Below are positions 41,311 to 41,917 of a stretch of 41,917 bases of DNA, piece after piece. Source of the stretch: an uncultured Eudoraea sp. (GTDB taxonomy: Bacteria > Bacteroidota > Bacteroidia > Flavobacteriales > Flavobacteriaceae). Made by a program: the position numbers and the translations under genes. The notes under the pieces are model-generated. The model did not search any database. It was not told the DNA's origin and was given only the letters and a program-made list of their open reading frames with translations. Location of the stretch: positions 1 to 41,917 of the forward strand of contig CAMYJF010000022.1 of assembly GCA_947258555.1 (NCBI GenBank). The letters run 5' to 3'. Position 1 is the first letter of the stretch. Each line of letters begins with the position of its first letter.

Positions 41311-41324
41311 ATAAAGAAAGTAAA

Positions 41325-41917
41325 ATGAAGAAAATTATAGTCCTCCTCAGTGTTGTACTACTAGCTGCAACAGCCTGTAAGACAAATAAATACGCCGATC
41401 TTGGCGATGGCATGTTTGCCGATGTAAAGACTACTCAAGGCGATATTTTATTAAAATTAGAGTATCAGAAAACCCCCTTGACCGTGGCTAATTTTGTGTC
41501 CCTGGCAGAGGGTAACAGTCCGTTTGTGGACGAAGAATTCAAGGGCAAGAAATACTACGATGGCTTAACGTTTCACCGGGTCATGAAAGATTTTATGATC
41601 CAGGGAGGCGATCCTACCGCGACCGGTACCGGGAGTCCGGGTTACCGATTCAAAGATGAGATCGACGAATCCCTGGTACACGATCGTAAAGGTGTGTTAT
41701 CCATGGCCAATGGCGGACCTAAGACAAATGGGAGTCAGTTTTTCATTACCCATGCCGAAACCCCCTGGTTGAATGGCATTCACACTGTGTTTGGAGAAGT
41801 GATCAAAGGCATTGAAGTGGTAGATTCTATCGCGAAGGTAGCAGTTGGAGACCGTAATAAGCCAGTAACAAATGTGGTGATGAATGAGATCGCAATTGTT
41901 CGTAATGGCGCAGAGGC
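41325..41917 (+). CDS. Cyclophilin-type peptidyl-prolyl isomerase lipoprotein, 3'-truncated by window edge
   Basis: 197 codons are visible from the ATG at 41325. A signal peptide with lipobox LAATAC (Cys18) precedes a cyclophilin domain: GLTFHRVMKDFMIQGGDP (with the catalytic Arg), KGVLSMANGGPKTNGSQFFITH and WLNGIHTVFGEV. It lies 14 bp behind gldI, so two periplasm-facing isomerases of unrelated folds are encoded in tandem. The remaining C-terminus lies outside the window; in Flavobacteriia such proteins are often longer, with extra C-terminal sequence. Confidence 0.93.
   Translation, partial: MKKIIVLLSVVLLAATACKTNKYADLGDGMFADVKTTQGDILLKLEYQKTPLTVANFVSLAEGNSPFVDEEFKGKKYYDGLTFHRVMKDFMIQGGDPTATGTGSPGYRFKDEIDESLVHDRKGVLSMANGGPKTNGSQFFITHAETPWLNGIHTVFGEVIKGIEVVDSIAKVAVGDRNKPVTNVVMNEIAIVRNGAE

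Overview
The window comes from a marine-type Flavobacteriia (phylum Bacteroidota) chromosome. Evidence: a gldI gliding-motility lipoprotein, a SprB-repeat adhesin, DUF5683 and DUF5684-type proteins, an enlarged LepB, the gene order udk-divIC-mutA-mutB, and promoters of the Bacteroidota type (TTG, 18-19 nt, TAnnTTTG). Genes are packed with 1-14 bp overlaps over most of the window. No rRNA, tRNA, CRISPR array or transposase was seen.

Left part (1-11.2 kb). A 3'-truncated SprB-repeat surface protein (minus) is followed by a lipoprotein sugar dehydrogenase and then an amino-sugar / peptidoglycan-salvage locus. murQ and a DeoR-type regulator run leftwards. A NagB-like/PIG-L deacetylase fusion, an AmpG-like permease, a NagZ-type GH3 and anmK run rightwards from a divergent promoter that carries repeated candidate operators. 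The genes make a cytoplasmic route: import of anhydro-muropeptides, removal of GlcNAc, phosphorylation of anhydroMurNAc, and cleavage of the lactyl ether. No nagA is present here. The PIG-L half of the fusion might supply the deacetylation, and the NagB half lacks one catalytic Asp.

Middle part (11.2-21.2 kb). This is a loose, repeat-rich accessory zone: a DUF5661 protein, two small membrane proteins, a symporter inactivated by a deletion beside an intact myo-inositol oxygenase, an Asp/Asn beta-hydroxylase-like protein, a helical protein, a GNAT-YoaP fusion, a CPBP protease and two tandem PPK2 kinases. Two patterns stand out. (a) Arrays of 7-nt units (GTTNNNN / NNNNAAC) occupy most gaps, supply the stop codons of five genes and lie in frame inside nagZ and anmK. 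(b) Five upstream regions carry a TGA-N6-TCA (Crp/Fnr-like) box. In four of them the box centre is exactly 29.5 bp from the start of a -7-like element, which suggests a local regulon.

Right part (21.2-41.9 kb). This is conserved core: udk, divIC-like, methylmalonyl-CoA mutase mutA/mutB, parA/parB, DUF5683, dapB, lepB, wbqC-like, two rhomboids, mutL, a small membrane protein, ribH, a TPR protein, recF, a lipoprotein, a DUF721/DciA-like gene, ndk, a PhoD-like phosphatase, nrnA, gldI and a cyclophilin cut by the window edge.

The strongest candidates for something undescribed are the heptanucleotide repeat family with its link to gene 3' ends, and the Crp/Fnr-like promoter set embedded among those repeats.
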